From: Acerihabitans arboris
Lineage (GTDB): Bacteria > Pseudomonadota > Gammaproteobacteria > Enterobacterales > Enterobacteriaceae
Direction: 5' to 3'
NCBI RefSeq assembly: GCF_010131535.1
Contig: NZ_WUBS01000002.1
Location: 405,684-469,683, forward strand
Length of the DNA: 64,000 nt
A program made the translations under genes and the position numbers. The notes beneath the pieces were generated by a model, which searched no databases, was not told the origin of the DNA, and saw only the letters and a program-made list of their open reading frames with translations. Shown here piece by piece: positions 8,752 to 16,494 of this stretch; the first letter of the stretch is position 1; each line of letters opens with the position of its first letter.

Positions 8752-9906
8752 ATGAAAATGAATATGCGTGCAATCTATACGGTAATTCTGGCAATGGCTG
8801 CCTTCAGTCACTCAGCCTTTGCCGTGGTATACCCTCTCCCGGCCGGTAACAGTCGCCTGGTAGGTGAAAATCTGGAAATAGCCATTCCCCAGGACAGCAA
8901 GTTACCGCTGGAGCATTTTGCCGCACAGTTCCAGATGGGCCTGAGCAATATGATCGAGGCCAACCCAGGGGTTGATCCTTTCCTGCCGATGCCCGGCAGC
9001 AAGCTTATCATCCCCCACCAATTGATTTTGCCCGATACGCCGCATGAAGGTATTGTGGTAAACAGCGCGGAAATGCGTCTCTATTACTACCCGAAAGGCA
9101 CTAATACGGTCGTGGTATTGCCCATCGGCATCGGTGAGCTGGGCAAGGACACCCCGGTCAACTGGCTGACCACCGTGCAGCGCAAGAAAAACGGTCCGAC
9201 CTGGACGCCGACCAAGGCGATGCATGCGGAATATACGGCGCGCGGTGAAACGCTGCCCGAGGTTTTCCCGGCTGGCCCGGATAACCCGATGGGTCTGTAT
9301 GCGCTGTATGTCGGTCGTCTGTATGCCATCCACGGCACCAATGCCAACTTTGGCATTGGCCTGCGCGTCAGCCACGGCTGCGTGCGTTTGCGCGCGGATG
9401 ACATCAAATATCTCTTCGATCATGTCCCGGTCGGCACCCGCGTACAGTTTATCGACGAACCGGTTAAAGCCACCACTGAGCCGGACGGCACCCGTTATCT
9501 CGAAGTCCACAACCCGCTGTCATCCACCGAAGAGCAATTCAACTCTAACGAACCGGTGCCGATTACCTTACCGGTCGCCGTGAGCAAGGTGCTGGTCGAT
9601 CCGATCGTCAACCAGGATTTGGTTAACGCCGCCCTGCAGAACCGTGCCGGAATACCGGTGAATGTCTCCGCAGCCGCAGCGACCCCACCGGTGGTGATGC
9701 CGGTTGCCGCGCCGGCGGATAATGCCCCCGCTGCCGCGCCGGATTCCGCCCAGGGAGCAGGCTCTAACGCCCCTGCCGCCGTAGCCCCGGTTCCGGTTGC
9801 CGAGCCTATTTCCGCGCCTGACAGCAATAACCAGGCCGTGGCGCCCGATTCAGCCTCCACGGCCGCGCCGGTCGAACAAACCCAGCAGACCGGCGCCACC
9901 AACTAA
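8752..9906 (+). CDS. ldtB: L,D-transpeptidase (YbiS/ErfK type) with Ala/Pro-rich tail
   Basis: A periplasmic L,D-transpeptidase that attaches Braun's lipoprotein to peptidoglycan, closest in sequence to E. coli LdtB (YbiS). A Sec signal peptide (residues 1-24, ending SAFA) is followed by [19 protein letters not shown] and a LysM-like stretch around residues 40-85. The YkuD catalytic domain contains [19 protein letters not shown] near residues 196-214, with the essential His and Cys in SHGCVR. E. coli LdtB has about 306 residues. This protein has 384, the excess being a low-complexity Ala/Pro/Val tail from about residue 305. The start is chosen as the first of three close ATGs (8752, 8758, 8764). 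Confidence 0.9.
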   Translation: MKMNMRAIYTVILAMAAFSHSAFAVVYPLPAGNSRLVGENLEIAIPQDSKLPLEHFAAQFQMGLSNMIEANPGVDPFLPMPGSKLIIPHQLILPDTPHEGIVVNSAEMRLYYYPKGTNTVVVLPIGIGELGKDTPVNWLTTVQRKKNGPTWTPTKAMHAEYTARGETLPEVFPAGPDNPMGLYALYVGRLYAIHGTNANFGIGLRVSHGCVRLRADDIKYLFDHVPVGTRVQFIDEPVKATTEPDGTRYLEVHNPLSSTEEQFNSNEPVPITLPVAVSKVLVDPIVNQDLVNAALQNRAGIPVNVSAAAATPPVVMPVAAPADNAPAAAPDSAQGAGSNAPAAVAPVPVAEPISAPDSNNQAVAPDSASTAAPVEQTQQTGATN

Positions 9907-10630
9907 ACCGATACCGCAGCCCAGGAAACCCATGGCATGGATGCCGGTTTCCACTCTCATTCCCCCGCGGTAATCCGCCTGCTGACGGTTCAAATTGATT
10001 TAACCACGCCCCTATCAGGCATCTCATTATCGCCCGCGCGCCGCTGCGGCAGGCAGAATATTTCACAATCCTGATGACATTACGGCAGGCAAAAGGCTTG
10101 GACATCAATATCAGTAAAGGATGCATATAAATTTATTTTATGGGCAAGCTCCTGCTTTGCCTCGCGGTGGGCCACTAGGATGCCCCACGCTATCCGGATC
10201 TGACGCCGCCAGCGCCATGTAAGCGATTAATAAATGATGCCAGGGCGAGATTTCCCCCCACCACCACGACAACAGCGGCCCTCATCAGACATGGGTATAA
10301 ATATATTAATATGACTTGATATATTTAATTCAGTCAAGCTACAAAGCGTTAAAAAAATGGAATAAACATTTACATAAGCGCGCTATTTAAATTAAAATGC
10401 TTACCAGAAGAAATATTCGTGACGGTGATTCCAAATAAAATAAAAATAACCCATCCTGCTGTTAAATAAACCTCTCCATTTTGAAATAACAACTTTTATC
10501 ACGTTATAATAATAACTTATTCGGTAAAGTTCCCTTGCGTCAAAACAGTAAGCGCATTGTAACAATTCCCGTGTAAAGTCACTTTTTTATCACCCAGCCG
10601 TTGGGATTATCCTGGCTACAGGAGTTAATG
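9907..10630. other. Long AT-rich intergenic region before the carbonic anhydrase gene
   Basis: About 720 bases with no recognisable gene. Close to ldtB, at about 9927-9949, an inverted repeat (GGAAACC / GGTTTCC) may act as its terminator, but it lacks a T-tract. The second half (10280-10560) is strongly AT-rich and probably holds the promoter of the carbonic anhydrase gene. Confidence 0.4.
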
Positions 10631-11371
10631 ATGCAAACCGATATGCTGCAATCAGCAGAACCAGTACGGCGTACGCTAATAAAACGCGCCGCAGGTCTTT
10701 CCGTATTAGGGATCGCCGGTGTTATAGGCATAGGCACGCCCTCACTGTCTTATGCGGCGGCATTGAGTAAAGAAGAACGGGATAAGATGACCCCGGATCA
10801 AATAATCGAGGGATTGAAGCAAGGTAATATCCGTTTCCATACCGGGAAACCACACCGGCATGATTACCTGGCGCAAAAACGCGCCAGCGCGGCGGGACAA
10901 TATCCGTCAGCGGTGATATTAAGCTGCATCGATTCACGCGCGCCGGCGGAGATAGTTCTTGATACCGGTATCGGAGAAGCCTTCAATAGCAGGATCGCAG
11001 GCAATATCTCCAACGCTGATATTCTTGGCAGCCTGGAATTTGCCTGTGCCGCCGCCGGCGCCAAAGTGGTGTTGGTCATGGGCCATACCGCCTGCGGCGC
11101 GGTCAAGGGAGCCATTGATAACGTAGAACTGGGTAACCTGACGGGGTTATTGGAAAAGATAAAACCGGCCATTGATAAAACGGAATATACCAAGGAGAGG
11201 GTAAGCAGTAACGATGAATTTGTCGATGCGGTAGCCGCGACCAACGTTAAACTTACCCTTGAAGAATTAAGGAAAAGCGATATCCTTCATAAACTTGAAT
11301 CCGAGGGTAAGATAAAAATCATTGGTTCCATGTACCATCTTGTCGGTGGGAAAGTAGACTTCTTCTCTTAG
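10631..11371 (+). CDS. Beta-class carbonic anhydrase with Tat-like signal peptide
   Basis: This enzyme interconverts CO2 and bicarbonate. The beta-class zinc site is complete: CIDSRAP (first Cys with its Asp-Arg dyad) and GHTACGAVKGA (His and second Cys). The N-terminus contains RRTLIKRAAGL, then a hydrophobic run ending LSYAAA, which fits a twin-arginine signal and export of a folded metalloenzyme to the periplasm. The start is the second of two adjacent ATGs, about 6 bases after an AGGAG; ATG at 10628 is the alternative. The mature part is about 210 residues, normal for the family. It is monocistronic and followed by a strong terminator. Confidence 0.9.
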   Translation: MQTDMLQSAEPVRRTLIKRAAGLSVLGIAGVIGIGTPSLSYAAALSKEERDKMTPDQIIEGLKQGNIRFHTGKPHRHDYLAQKRASAAGQYPSAVILSCIDSRAPAEIVLDTGIGEAFNSRIAGNISNADILGSLEFACAAAGAKVVLVMGHTACGAVKGAIDNVELGNLTGLLEKIKPAIDKTEYTKERVSSNDEFVDAVAATNVKLTLEELRKSDILHKLESEGKIKIIGSMYHLVGGKVDFFS

Positions 11372-11378
11372 CCTGATG

Positions 11379-11412
11379 CGCTAACAGCCCGGCCGGGCTG
11401 TTAGCGTTTATA
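11379..11412 (+). terminator. Rho-independent terminator of the carbonic anhydrase gene
   Basis: A perfect 28-base palindrome (CGCTAACAGCCCGG and its complement) begins 8 bases after the stop codon and is followed by TTTATATAT. Confidence 0.8.
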
Positions 11413-11723
11413 TATGCCCGCTATAATAATCCCGTTAGTCCACTTACTATTCTGGCAACCCAATGCCTGAAACATCACACTCATTTTATTGCACGATGAA
11501 TGAAACTTTCATGGCTAATATAATCCTTAACTGCAACGTCATGGGCGCCTTATCAGCCACCGCCCACTAATGGTGAATTTTAACATTCAAAAATTGAATA
11601 GTGGACGCAAATATTAAAAATACTGTCTATTAAATTCTGTTTAATAATTATTTAATCGTTATGTGCGATTGTCTTACCGCATTCCTTTGTTTTATTTTGG
11701 TTTTTTACTGATTCCTTTGGCGT
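11413..11723. other. AT-rich gap, possible promoter of a short plus-strand RNA
   Basis: No credible coding frame is seen. A TTGAAT hexamer near 11596 with AT-rich DNA about 17 bases downstream could be a promoter reading toward the terminator at 11724. The assignment is weak. Confidence 0.3.
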
Positions 11724-11749
11724 ACGGGCATTTATGCCCGTCTTTTTTA
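11724..11749 (+). terminator. Orphan rho-independent terminator
   Basis: A hairpin with arms ACGGGCA/TGCCCGT and a TTTA loop is followed by CTTTTTTAT on the plus strand. The carbonic anhydrase gene upstream already has its own terminator at 11379-11412. This one therefore ends some other plus-strand transcript, possibly a small RNA. Confidence 0.55.
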
Positions 11750-11940
11750 TTTCCGGTCCAGGAGTGTCACGAGCCCTAAGCGCCCGCTTCCACAAGCTGG
11801 TCATAACACCCAATGCCGCTCCCCCCGACGACCGCCGGACTCCCTGGTTAACCATTGCCTCGTCGCCGATGGAAATAATTGTATGATGAATAAAATAATT
11901 GTGATACATATCACTATTTATCTACTTTGATCCTCTTAAA

Positions 11941-11960
11941 ATAGTGACAGATATCACTAT
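11941..11960. promoter_or_regulatory. Inverted repeat, candidate operator
   Basis: Arms ATAGTGA and TCACTAT flank a 6-base centre, 17 bases before a small membrane-protein start. A second copy of ATATCACTAT lies about 45 bases upstream, near 11907. The arrangement suggests a regulator-binding site, but the protein is unknown. Confidence 0.4.
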
Positions 11961-11977
11961 CAGGCGAAGGAAAGATA

Positions 11978-12082
11978 ATGGACGTTACCCAAAGAAGCGA
12001 TGAAGTATTACTGAGAATCTGCTGGCTGGTCGTGTTTGCCGGTATCATTTTTGGCGGCATATTGTTTAAAATGTATTGGTGA
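11978..12082 (+). CDS. Very small single-pass membrane protein (34 aa)
   Basis: The frame reads MDVTQRSDEVLLRICWLV and then a hydrophobic helix (VFAGIIFGGILFKMYW). It begins 6 bases after a GAAGGAAAG Shine-Dalgarno and is preceded by an inverted repeat. The profile (polar N-terminus, one helix, aromatic end) is typical of enterobacterial stress-type small membrane proteins. I do not recognise a named homologue. Confidence 0.5.
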   Translation: MDVTQRSDEVLLRICWLVVFAGIIFGGILFKMYW

Positions 12083-12337
12083 TTTGTTAAGAATAAATTG
12101 CTGTATTTTTGCTTATTATGATTTCGCTTACCCAGCCTCTGGTTTTTTGATTGATAAGGATTACTGATTGCTAAAACAACGCCAGGACGAACGGACTGAT
12201 GAAGCCGTCGGTACTGCGGGTGGCGCCATCCCTGCCTTGACCTTTCCTTAAGCAAATGATTCAACAGGAAAAACGAAAAGAACCTTATCCTGCATATAAT
12301 GCTATGATTTGATCATTGTACCTTGCCAGGATTTACG

Positions 12338-12487
12338 ATGAAATCGCTCATCCTACCCATCGCATTATGCCTGCTGTTGCTTACGGGCTGTAGCGGAGCC
12401 GCCGGTTCCCTATTCAGAATCATTCCAGCGGATAGCGACGTTTGCCCGCACGGCCATAACGTTTTTACCAACCAGTGCAATCCGTAA
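12338..12487 (+). CDS. Small lipoprotein (49 aa)
   Basis: The product is MKSLILPIALCLLLLTGC followed by a short mature part of about 32 residues that contains two further Cys residues (near the end, VCPHGHNVFTNQCNP). The lipobox LLTGC predicts lipidation at Cys18 and membrane anchoring after processing. The CPHGHxxxxxxC pattern could form a disulfide or bind a metal. A CCAGGA lies 6 bases before the ATG. The family is not recognised. Confidence 0.55.
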   Translation: MKSLILPIALCLLLLTGCSGAAGSLFRIIPADSDVCPHGHNVFTNQCNP

Positions 12488-12565
12488 CCTTTGGCGCTTT
12501 TTGACCCGCCCGGGCTGTCAAGGGAGCCGGAACTCCGCCGCTGTCTTACCGGCGCCAGCGGGTCA

Positions 12566-12590
12566 TAAAAAACCCCGCCGCAGGTGAGGT
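12566..12590 (-). terminator. Rho-independent terminator of the YgdI/YgdR-like lipoprotein gene
   Basis: On the minus strand, ACCTCACC-TGC-GGCGGGGT forms a hairpin followed by a run of six T. It lies just after the stop codon of the lipoprotein gene at 12618. Confidence 0.7.
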
Positions 12591-12617
12591 CTTAGGATCA
12601 CGTGCTGGTTGCGAAAA

Positions 12618-12839
12618 TCAATTAACCTTCAGCATTTGCTTGATATCGTTTTTATTGATCAGTTGCTCATTGCCGTTGGCATCGGTGTATCGGATCATGC
12701 CGGTTTTATCATCAATTTGTGGTTTGCCATCGGTCACTATCATGCGGCCGTCATTGGTGCTCATGGCGTAGTTGCTTGCACAACCAGCCAGCACAGCCGA
12801 CAGCAGCGCCGCGGATAAAAAGTATAAAACCTTTTTCAT
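12618..12839 (-). CDS. YgdI/YgdR-family lipoprotein
   Basis: A 73-residue lipoprotein of the DUF903 family. The signal peptide ends at the lipobox VLAGC, followed by ASNYAMSTNDGRMIVTDGKP, the family's characteristic opening, and an SH3-like domain (MIRYTDANGNEQLINKNDI). E. coli has several such paralogues (YgdI, YgdR and others) of unknown function. It is most likely attached to the outer membrane, facing the periplasm. It is transcribed alone and has its own terminator. Confidence 0.85.
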   Translation of the reverse strand: MKKVLYFLSAALLSAVLAGCASNYAMSTNDGRMIVTDGKPQIDDKTGMIRYTDANGNEQLINKNDIKQMLKVN

Positions 12840-13042
12840 AAACTATCCCATGATTGCTGATAATAGCGCTAGCCGTAGAAAATTGGTCTTGTGATGGTTA
12901 TCTTAACTTACGCTAATCCTGGTACAGATTAACAAATTATATAACTATAGTGTTAAAATGGTACATTCAAACTGTGCTTATTAATTGAAAATGTGGAACT
13001 GTTAATAAAGTACCAACGGTTAACAGGCAATCGGGAGGCAAT

Positions 13043-13342
13043 ATGCGCAACACCGTACTTTTGACGTTTATTATCCTGTTCACTCTTGCGGCTTGCCGCA
13101 GCGCTGAAAACCATCAATCCACGCATAATGCGGCGCAACCGCTCCCTGTTGACGACACCTGCCTGGCCACCAGCTTCAGGAACCTGATTGGCAAACCTGA
13201 TAGCGTTCTTGACAGTATGCGCTTCTCGGTGCCGATGCGCTTAATCAGGCCCGGCCAGCCGGTTACGATGGACTTTAACCCGAAAAGAGTGAATTTTATA
13301 TCGGATGCACAAGGCGTCATTATCAACATTCGTTGCTCTTGA
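13043..13342 (+). CDS. Inhibitor I78-family lipoprotein
   Basis: A 99-residue product with a lipoprotein signal (lipobox TLAAC). Its mature domain resembles the peptidase inhibitor I78 family: a Cys, then LIGKP, then IRPGQPVTMDFNPKRVNF, D-x-x-G, and a second Cys in NIRCS. I78 proteins are elastase-type serine peptidase inhibitors, and the periplasmic enterobacterial members are poorly studied. The two Cys residues probably form the family's disulfide. The start is supported by GGGAGG 5 bases upstream. Confidence 0.8.
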   Translation: MRNTVLLTFIILFTLAACRSAENHQSTHNAAQPLPVDDTCLATSFRNLIGKPDSVLDSMRFSVPMRLIRPGQPVTMDFNPKRVNFISDAQGVIINIRCS

Positions 13343-13384
13343 TAATCTCTGCCGGCGTGATTTATGCGCCAATGTCCCGTCAGG

Positions 13385-13522
13385 ATTGTTATCATCAACA
13401 ATCAGGAGGCGCCAGCACTGGGGGCGTGGTGCTCCTTTTGTCCAGGAACAATCACATTGTCTGAACATTGATGGCCCGCTATCTGCATCTGCAAACGCAT
13501 CTGCAAGGCACAGTATCATCAC
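13385..13522 (-). pseudogene. Probable remnant of a family 2 glycosyltransferase
   Basis: The frame overlaps the stop codon of the upstream membrane protein (TGATG), as coupled genes do, and contains WRLLIVDDNNPDGTL. This resembles the nucleotide-sugar-binding motif VDDxSxDGT near the N-terminus of GT2 enzymes. The residues before it do not look like a GT2 start, and the similarity stops after about 20 codons. Decay by deletion or frameshift would explain this. The call rests on one short motif and the context. Confidence 0.3.
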
Positions 13523-14742
13523 CGGGTAACTTCTATATGCCTGTTAATCGCTTGTGTGGCAAAGTAGGCCGCGAGCACCGAAACCATCACAGAAGAAACG
13601 AAAAATATCCTATCGCTCGATGCATATATCGTGGGCGATAAACCCAGCATTACAGTTCCGGCAAAGGATGATATGTAATAAAAGACAGCAACGTATTTTT
13701 CCTTATTATTTCTAAGCGACATAAATAATATAAAAATCGTCAGGGCTGCCATTGCAAGAACAACAACGGCCCTTACTATTGAAATCGCGCCGCTAACACT
13801 GTCGGAGTTGAAATGAAGGACTGCCGTATAGTCGTGTGTTAAGTCGCTAAAACGATTTAACGCCATGATCAATAATATTATAGATAACATAATTGCAGAT
13901 GTGATTTTCGCGAATTTAAGCATCGAGCAGACCATCAATGATGCGTATAGGATCACCCAAGCCAGCGGTTGGATTGAAAATATTTGATCAAACGACATGT
14001 TGATACCAAGAATAACTTTATCAAAAATCGTCGTGTTGACAAAGTCAGGATTCCACCGCGGGATTTCCAGAAACAGCCTTGCCTTGTTGCCAGGGCAGGT
14101 GATGATATAAACGAATACTAATATTGTTGCGATAAGAGAACAGATAGATATCTTTCGTATATTACCGGTATAAATGAAGGCTAAGGTGGTGAGTAATATC
14201 AGGTTAACTGCGACAACCTGTTCGCTAAATGATGACAGGAAAAAAAAGACAAATGCCGCGATATATAAGGGCATGGTATTTTTTACCAAAGGAAGCGCTT
14301 TAATTAAGGCAAAACCAAAAAGAGATAGTGCCACGGGCCATAAATAATTAAAAGAACCCGTCATCCATATCACACCGTCTTTTAACACATCCTTTTTCAA
14401 AGTAAAAATTAACACTAGCAAAAATACAACGGAAGATATTATCGCCTCCCGGGAAAATCTTGAAGTAATGTATGCGACACAACTTATTGTTATTGCAATA
14501 AAAAAAGAATTAAATAAAGACCATGTTATTTTATTATTTATAAGAGTTATCAGAGCGAACTCTATCGCTGTTCTAGAAGACCAACCATGATACCGTATTA
14601 TTAGCCAGTTAATTACATTTGCATGTTGCGCTTCTTGTGAAAAAATTAAATCATCAGACTTGTGAATAATTCCTTTCATGTTCAAATACAGAACAGCCAT
14701 TGCAAACGTAAAAAAAAATATTTTCACAACACATCTAGTCAT
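13519..14742 (-). CDS. Polytopic membrane protein, GT-C/DUF6056-like
   Basis: A 407-residue protein with about ten hydrophobic segments and few charged loops. Near the N-terminus it has an acidic pair in KSDDLIFSQEAQHAN and then YHGWSSRTAIEF. This resembles DUF6056/GtrC-like GT-C membrane glycosyltransferases, which carry an Asp-rich first periplasmic loop and an H-x-W-x-x-R motif. Its job would be transfer of a lipid-linked sugar to a surface glycan, but this is inferred. Base composition is clearly more AT-rich than the core genes, suggesting horizontal acquisition. It sits beside the leuZ repeat array. Confidence 0.65.
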   Translation of the reverse strand: MTRCVVKIFFFTFAMAVLYLNMKGIIHKSDDLIFSQEAQHANVINWLIIRYHGWSSRTAIEFALITLINNKITWSLFNSFFIAITISCVAYITSRFSREAIISSVVFLLVLIFTLKKDVLKDGVIWMTGSFNYLWPVALSLFGFALIKALPLVKNTMPLYIAAFVFFFLSSFSEQVVAVNLILLTTLAFIYTGNIRKISICSLIATILVFVYIITCPGNKARLFLEIPRWNPDFVNTTIFDKVILGINMSFDQIFSIQPLAWVILYASLMVCSMLKFAKITSAIMLSIILLIMALNRFSDLTHDYTAVLHFNSDSVSGAISIVRAVVVLAMAALTIFILFMSLRNNKEKYVAVFYYISSFAGTVMLGLSPTIYASSDRIFFVSSVMVSVLAAYFATQAINRHIEVTR

Positions 14743-14853
14743 AAGCAGCCTTTCCGCTTCTCTTTTGGTATTTCATTGTCTTATTATAAGGTTAATGCCA
14801 TTATATCGAGGTTCACTCAAACTATAAACCCCAAAAAGCCAAACCGATGGGAT

Positions 14854-14920
14854 AGCCTTTGGATAGCACAGGAAAAGGTTGATACCTCACAGCTACACCG
14901 GCTGGCTACAGCCTGGCAAC
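14854..14920 (+). pseudogene. Remnant of the 3' end of a higA-like gene
   Basis: This stretch encodes SLWIAQEKVDTSQLHRLATA, nearly identical to the C-terminus of the intact HigA at 15717-16001 (SLWVAQKEVDTSQLHRLVAA). The DNA after it also resembles the DNA following intact higA, up to the leuZ-derived repeat. No start or HTH part is left. It is the tail of a third, truncated antitoxin unit. Confidence 0.75.
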
Positions 14921-15096
14921 TGCTGCACAACCATAGCTTATCCGCACTTATGGCCATGCGGGTAATAACCCAAAAGCAGCCCGGCTATATCACGCTTATC
15001 AATCAACTTCACAGCTGTTCTTTTCAGGCGTAGGTCATTGTGTCATAGAGAGTATAATCAGGATCCTATCAGCAATAATATTATTAAAGTGGATTT

Positions 15097-15222
15097 GCAG
15101 GCATAAAAAGCCGCCTATCGGCGGTGTCAACTTGCTCATACTACTCTGTTTTTATTACGAATTCTGGGGTGGTACCCGGGACGGGACTTGAACCCGTACA
15201 GCCATAAAGCCGAGGGATTTTA
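15097..15222 (-). repeat. leuZ 3'-end direct repeat, copy 1 (outermost att-like site)
   Basis: A near-copy of the leuZ terminator, 3' flank and 3' half of tRNA-Leu(UAA), up to the anticodon-stem region. After GAGGGATTTTAA the match to the tRNA stops, so this is not a functional tRNA. It has the form of an attL/attR scar left by site-specific integration into the tRNA 3' end. Confidence 0.85.
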
Positions 15223-15377
15223 AGAACCCTCAGCATGATATTGAAATCAAAGAGTTACGTAAAATCAGTCGGTTGCAAATCATGATGGCGGGTTGATTTG
15301 GGCTGATGCGGATTGTGTGGTCACTATTTGAATGAAGATACTCATTACCCCCTCCGCCAGCATACAATCAAAAAAAT

Positions 15378-15422
15378 GTTGCGTGCTGAGGAACAGTGTT
15401 ATATTGTTCCTTAGTACGCAAC
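15378..15422. promoter_or_regulatory. higBA promoter/operator palindrome
   Basis: Two 18-base arms (GTTGCGTGCTGAGGAACA and its complement with two mismatches) flank a centre that contains TATATT, a good -10 hexamer. The site ends 17 bases before higB. Antitoxins of this family repress their own operon by binding such palindromes through their HTH domain, so this is probably the HigA/HigBA autoregulatory site. Confidence 0.7.
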
Positions 15423-15438
15423 ACCCACGAGCCACTTC

Positions 15439-15717
15439 ATGATTAAAAGCTTTAAGCACAAAGGATTGCGCCTGTTTTTCGCGAAAGGGTCAACCGCGGG
15501 TATCGACGCGCAGCAGTCCGGTAAACTCCGCCTGCGTCTGGCGGTTGTCGATGCGGCGGAAGATATCAAGGATATCGACCGGCCGGGATATTGCCTTCAC
15601 GCGCTTACCGGGGACAGGAAAGTCCAATGGTCTATAACCGTCACGGGCAACTGGCGCATTACGTTTGAATTTATGGATGGCAATGCCTATGTCATTAATT
15701 ATGAGGATTGTCACTAA
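15439..15717 (+). CDS. higB: HigB-like toxin (RelE/ParE superfamily)
   Basis: A 92-residue protein of the plasmid-killer/HigB family, with the typical opening KSFKHKGLRLFF and a core RPGYCLHALTGDRKVQWSITVTGNWRITFEF. These toxins are ribosome-dependent mRNA endonucleases. The basic residues in the centre and the C-terminal GNWRITFEF strand match the catalytic fold. It precedes the antitoxin and overlaps it by one base (TAATG), the usual toxin-first order of hig operons. A strong palindrome covers its promoter. It lies inside a leuZ-repeat-bounded cassette without an integrase. Confidence 0.88.
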   Translation: MIKSFKHKGLRLFFAKGSTAGIDAQQSGKLRLRLAVVDAAEDIKDIDRPGYCLHALTGDRKVQWSITVTGNWRITFEFMDGNAYVINYEDCH

Positions 15718-16001
15718 TGACTATGTTTAATCCGCCGCACCCCGGTGAAATTATTGCAGAGACTCTGGACGATCTTAATATCGGCATTCGTGAGCTCTCC
15801 CGCGCACTGCATGTCGCCCCTTCCACCGCACAACGGCTGGTCAGCGGTCATTCTGCGGTTTCTCCAGAAATGGCCCTGAAACTTTCAGCGGTACTTGGCA
15901 GTTCGGCGAAATTCTGGCTCAATCTCCAAGACAATTACAGCCTTTGGGTAGCCCAGAAAGAAGTTGATACCTCACAGCTACACCGGTTGGTTGCAGCCTG
16001 A
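15717..16001 (+). CDS. higA: HigA-like antitoxin, XRE family
   Basis: A 94-residue antitoxin that starts MTMFNPPHPGEII. A helix-turn-helix lies at about residues 22-60 (IRELSRALHVAPSTAQRLVSG). The C-terminal FWLNLQDNYSLWVAQ is typical of HigA/VapI-type antitoxins. It would neutralise HigB and repress the operon through the palindrome at 15378-15422. The ATG overlaps the higB stop codon, so translation is coupled. A second, truncated copy of its 3' end lies at 14854-14920. Confidence 0.88.
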   Translation: MTMFNPPHPGEIIAETLDDLNIGIRELSRALHVAPSTAQRLVSGHSAVSPEMALKLSAVLGSSAKFWLNLQDNYSLWVAQKEVDTSQLHRLVAA

Positions 16002-16166
16002 TGACTGCGCTACTCGCCCATAGCTTGGGGTAAAGATGCATGTGAAGCCCGGTTAAACCGCGCTTATTTATCAACTCGACAGCTATTATTGCAGGTCGCA
16101 TATCATTGGGACAAAGAGAGGAGCTTTAGTATTTTTTTTTGAAATGATATTATGAAAGCTAAACCA

Positions 16167-16290
16167 CAGGCATAAAAAAACCGCCTATCGGCGGTATCAA
16201 CTTGCTCATACTACTTTGTTTTTATTACGAATTCTGGTGTGGTACCCGGGACGGGACTTGAACCCGTACAGCCATAAAACCGAGGGATTT
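16167..16290 (-). repeat. leuZ 3'-end direct repeat, copy 2
   Basis: Second near-copy of the leuZ terminator plus tRNA 3' half, similar to copies 1 and 3. It diverges after GAGGGATTT. It lies 1.07 kb from copy 1 and 1.12 kb from copy 3, and bounds both the higBA cassette and the DUF4160/DUF2442 cassette. Confidence 0.85.
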
Positions 16291-16466
16291 CAAAAACCTT
16301 TTTAACACCTAATAAATCAATGAGTTGAGTAAATTTAGTACCTTATAAACCATCAATATGGGTTTATTTGGGTGATAGCGGCGGCGGTAGTCATTATTCA
16401 GCGCTTAACTGCCATCCTCACCAGTGCATCCAGCATATTGCATTCTTACAAAATGCCATCTAAAAT

Positions 16467-16484
16467 AACCCAAACGTTTAGGTT
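16467..16484. promoter_or_regulatory. Candidate operator of the DUF4160/DUF2442 module
   Basis: An 18-base near-perfect palindrome (AACCCAAAC/GTTTAGGTT, one mismatch) lies 10 bases before the first gene. By analogy with other toxin-antitoxin operons it may be an autoregulatory site. Confidence 0.4.
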
Positions 16485-16494
16485 TAGGTTGCCC

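Noticed and set aside
11652..11909. 85-residue minus-strand protein
   Set aside because: Its frame runs across the orphan terminator, it has atypical composition and no convincing ribosome binding site or homology.
11914..12264. 116-residue minus-strand protein
   Set aside because: It lies antisense to the 34-residue membrane protein, which has a better ribosome binding site; its composition looks random.
15181..15235. tRNA-Leu gene at the outer leuZ repeats
   Set aside because: Only the 3' half of the tRNA is present; the D-arm and 5' acceptor strand are missing at copies 1 and 2.
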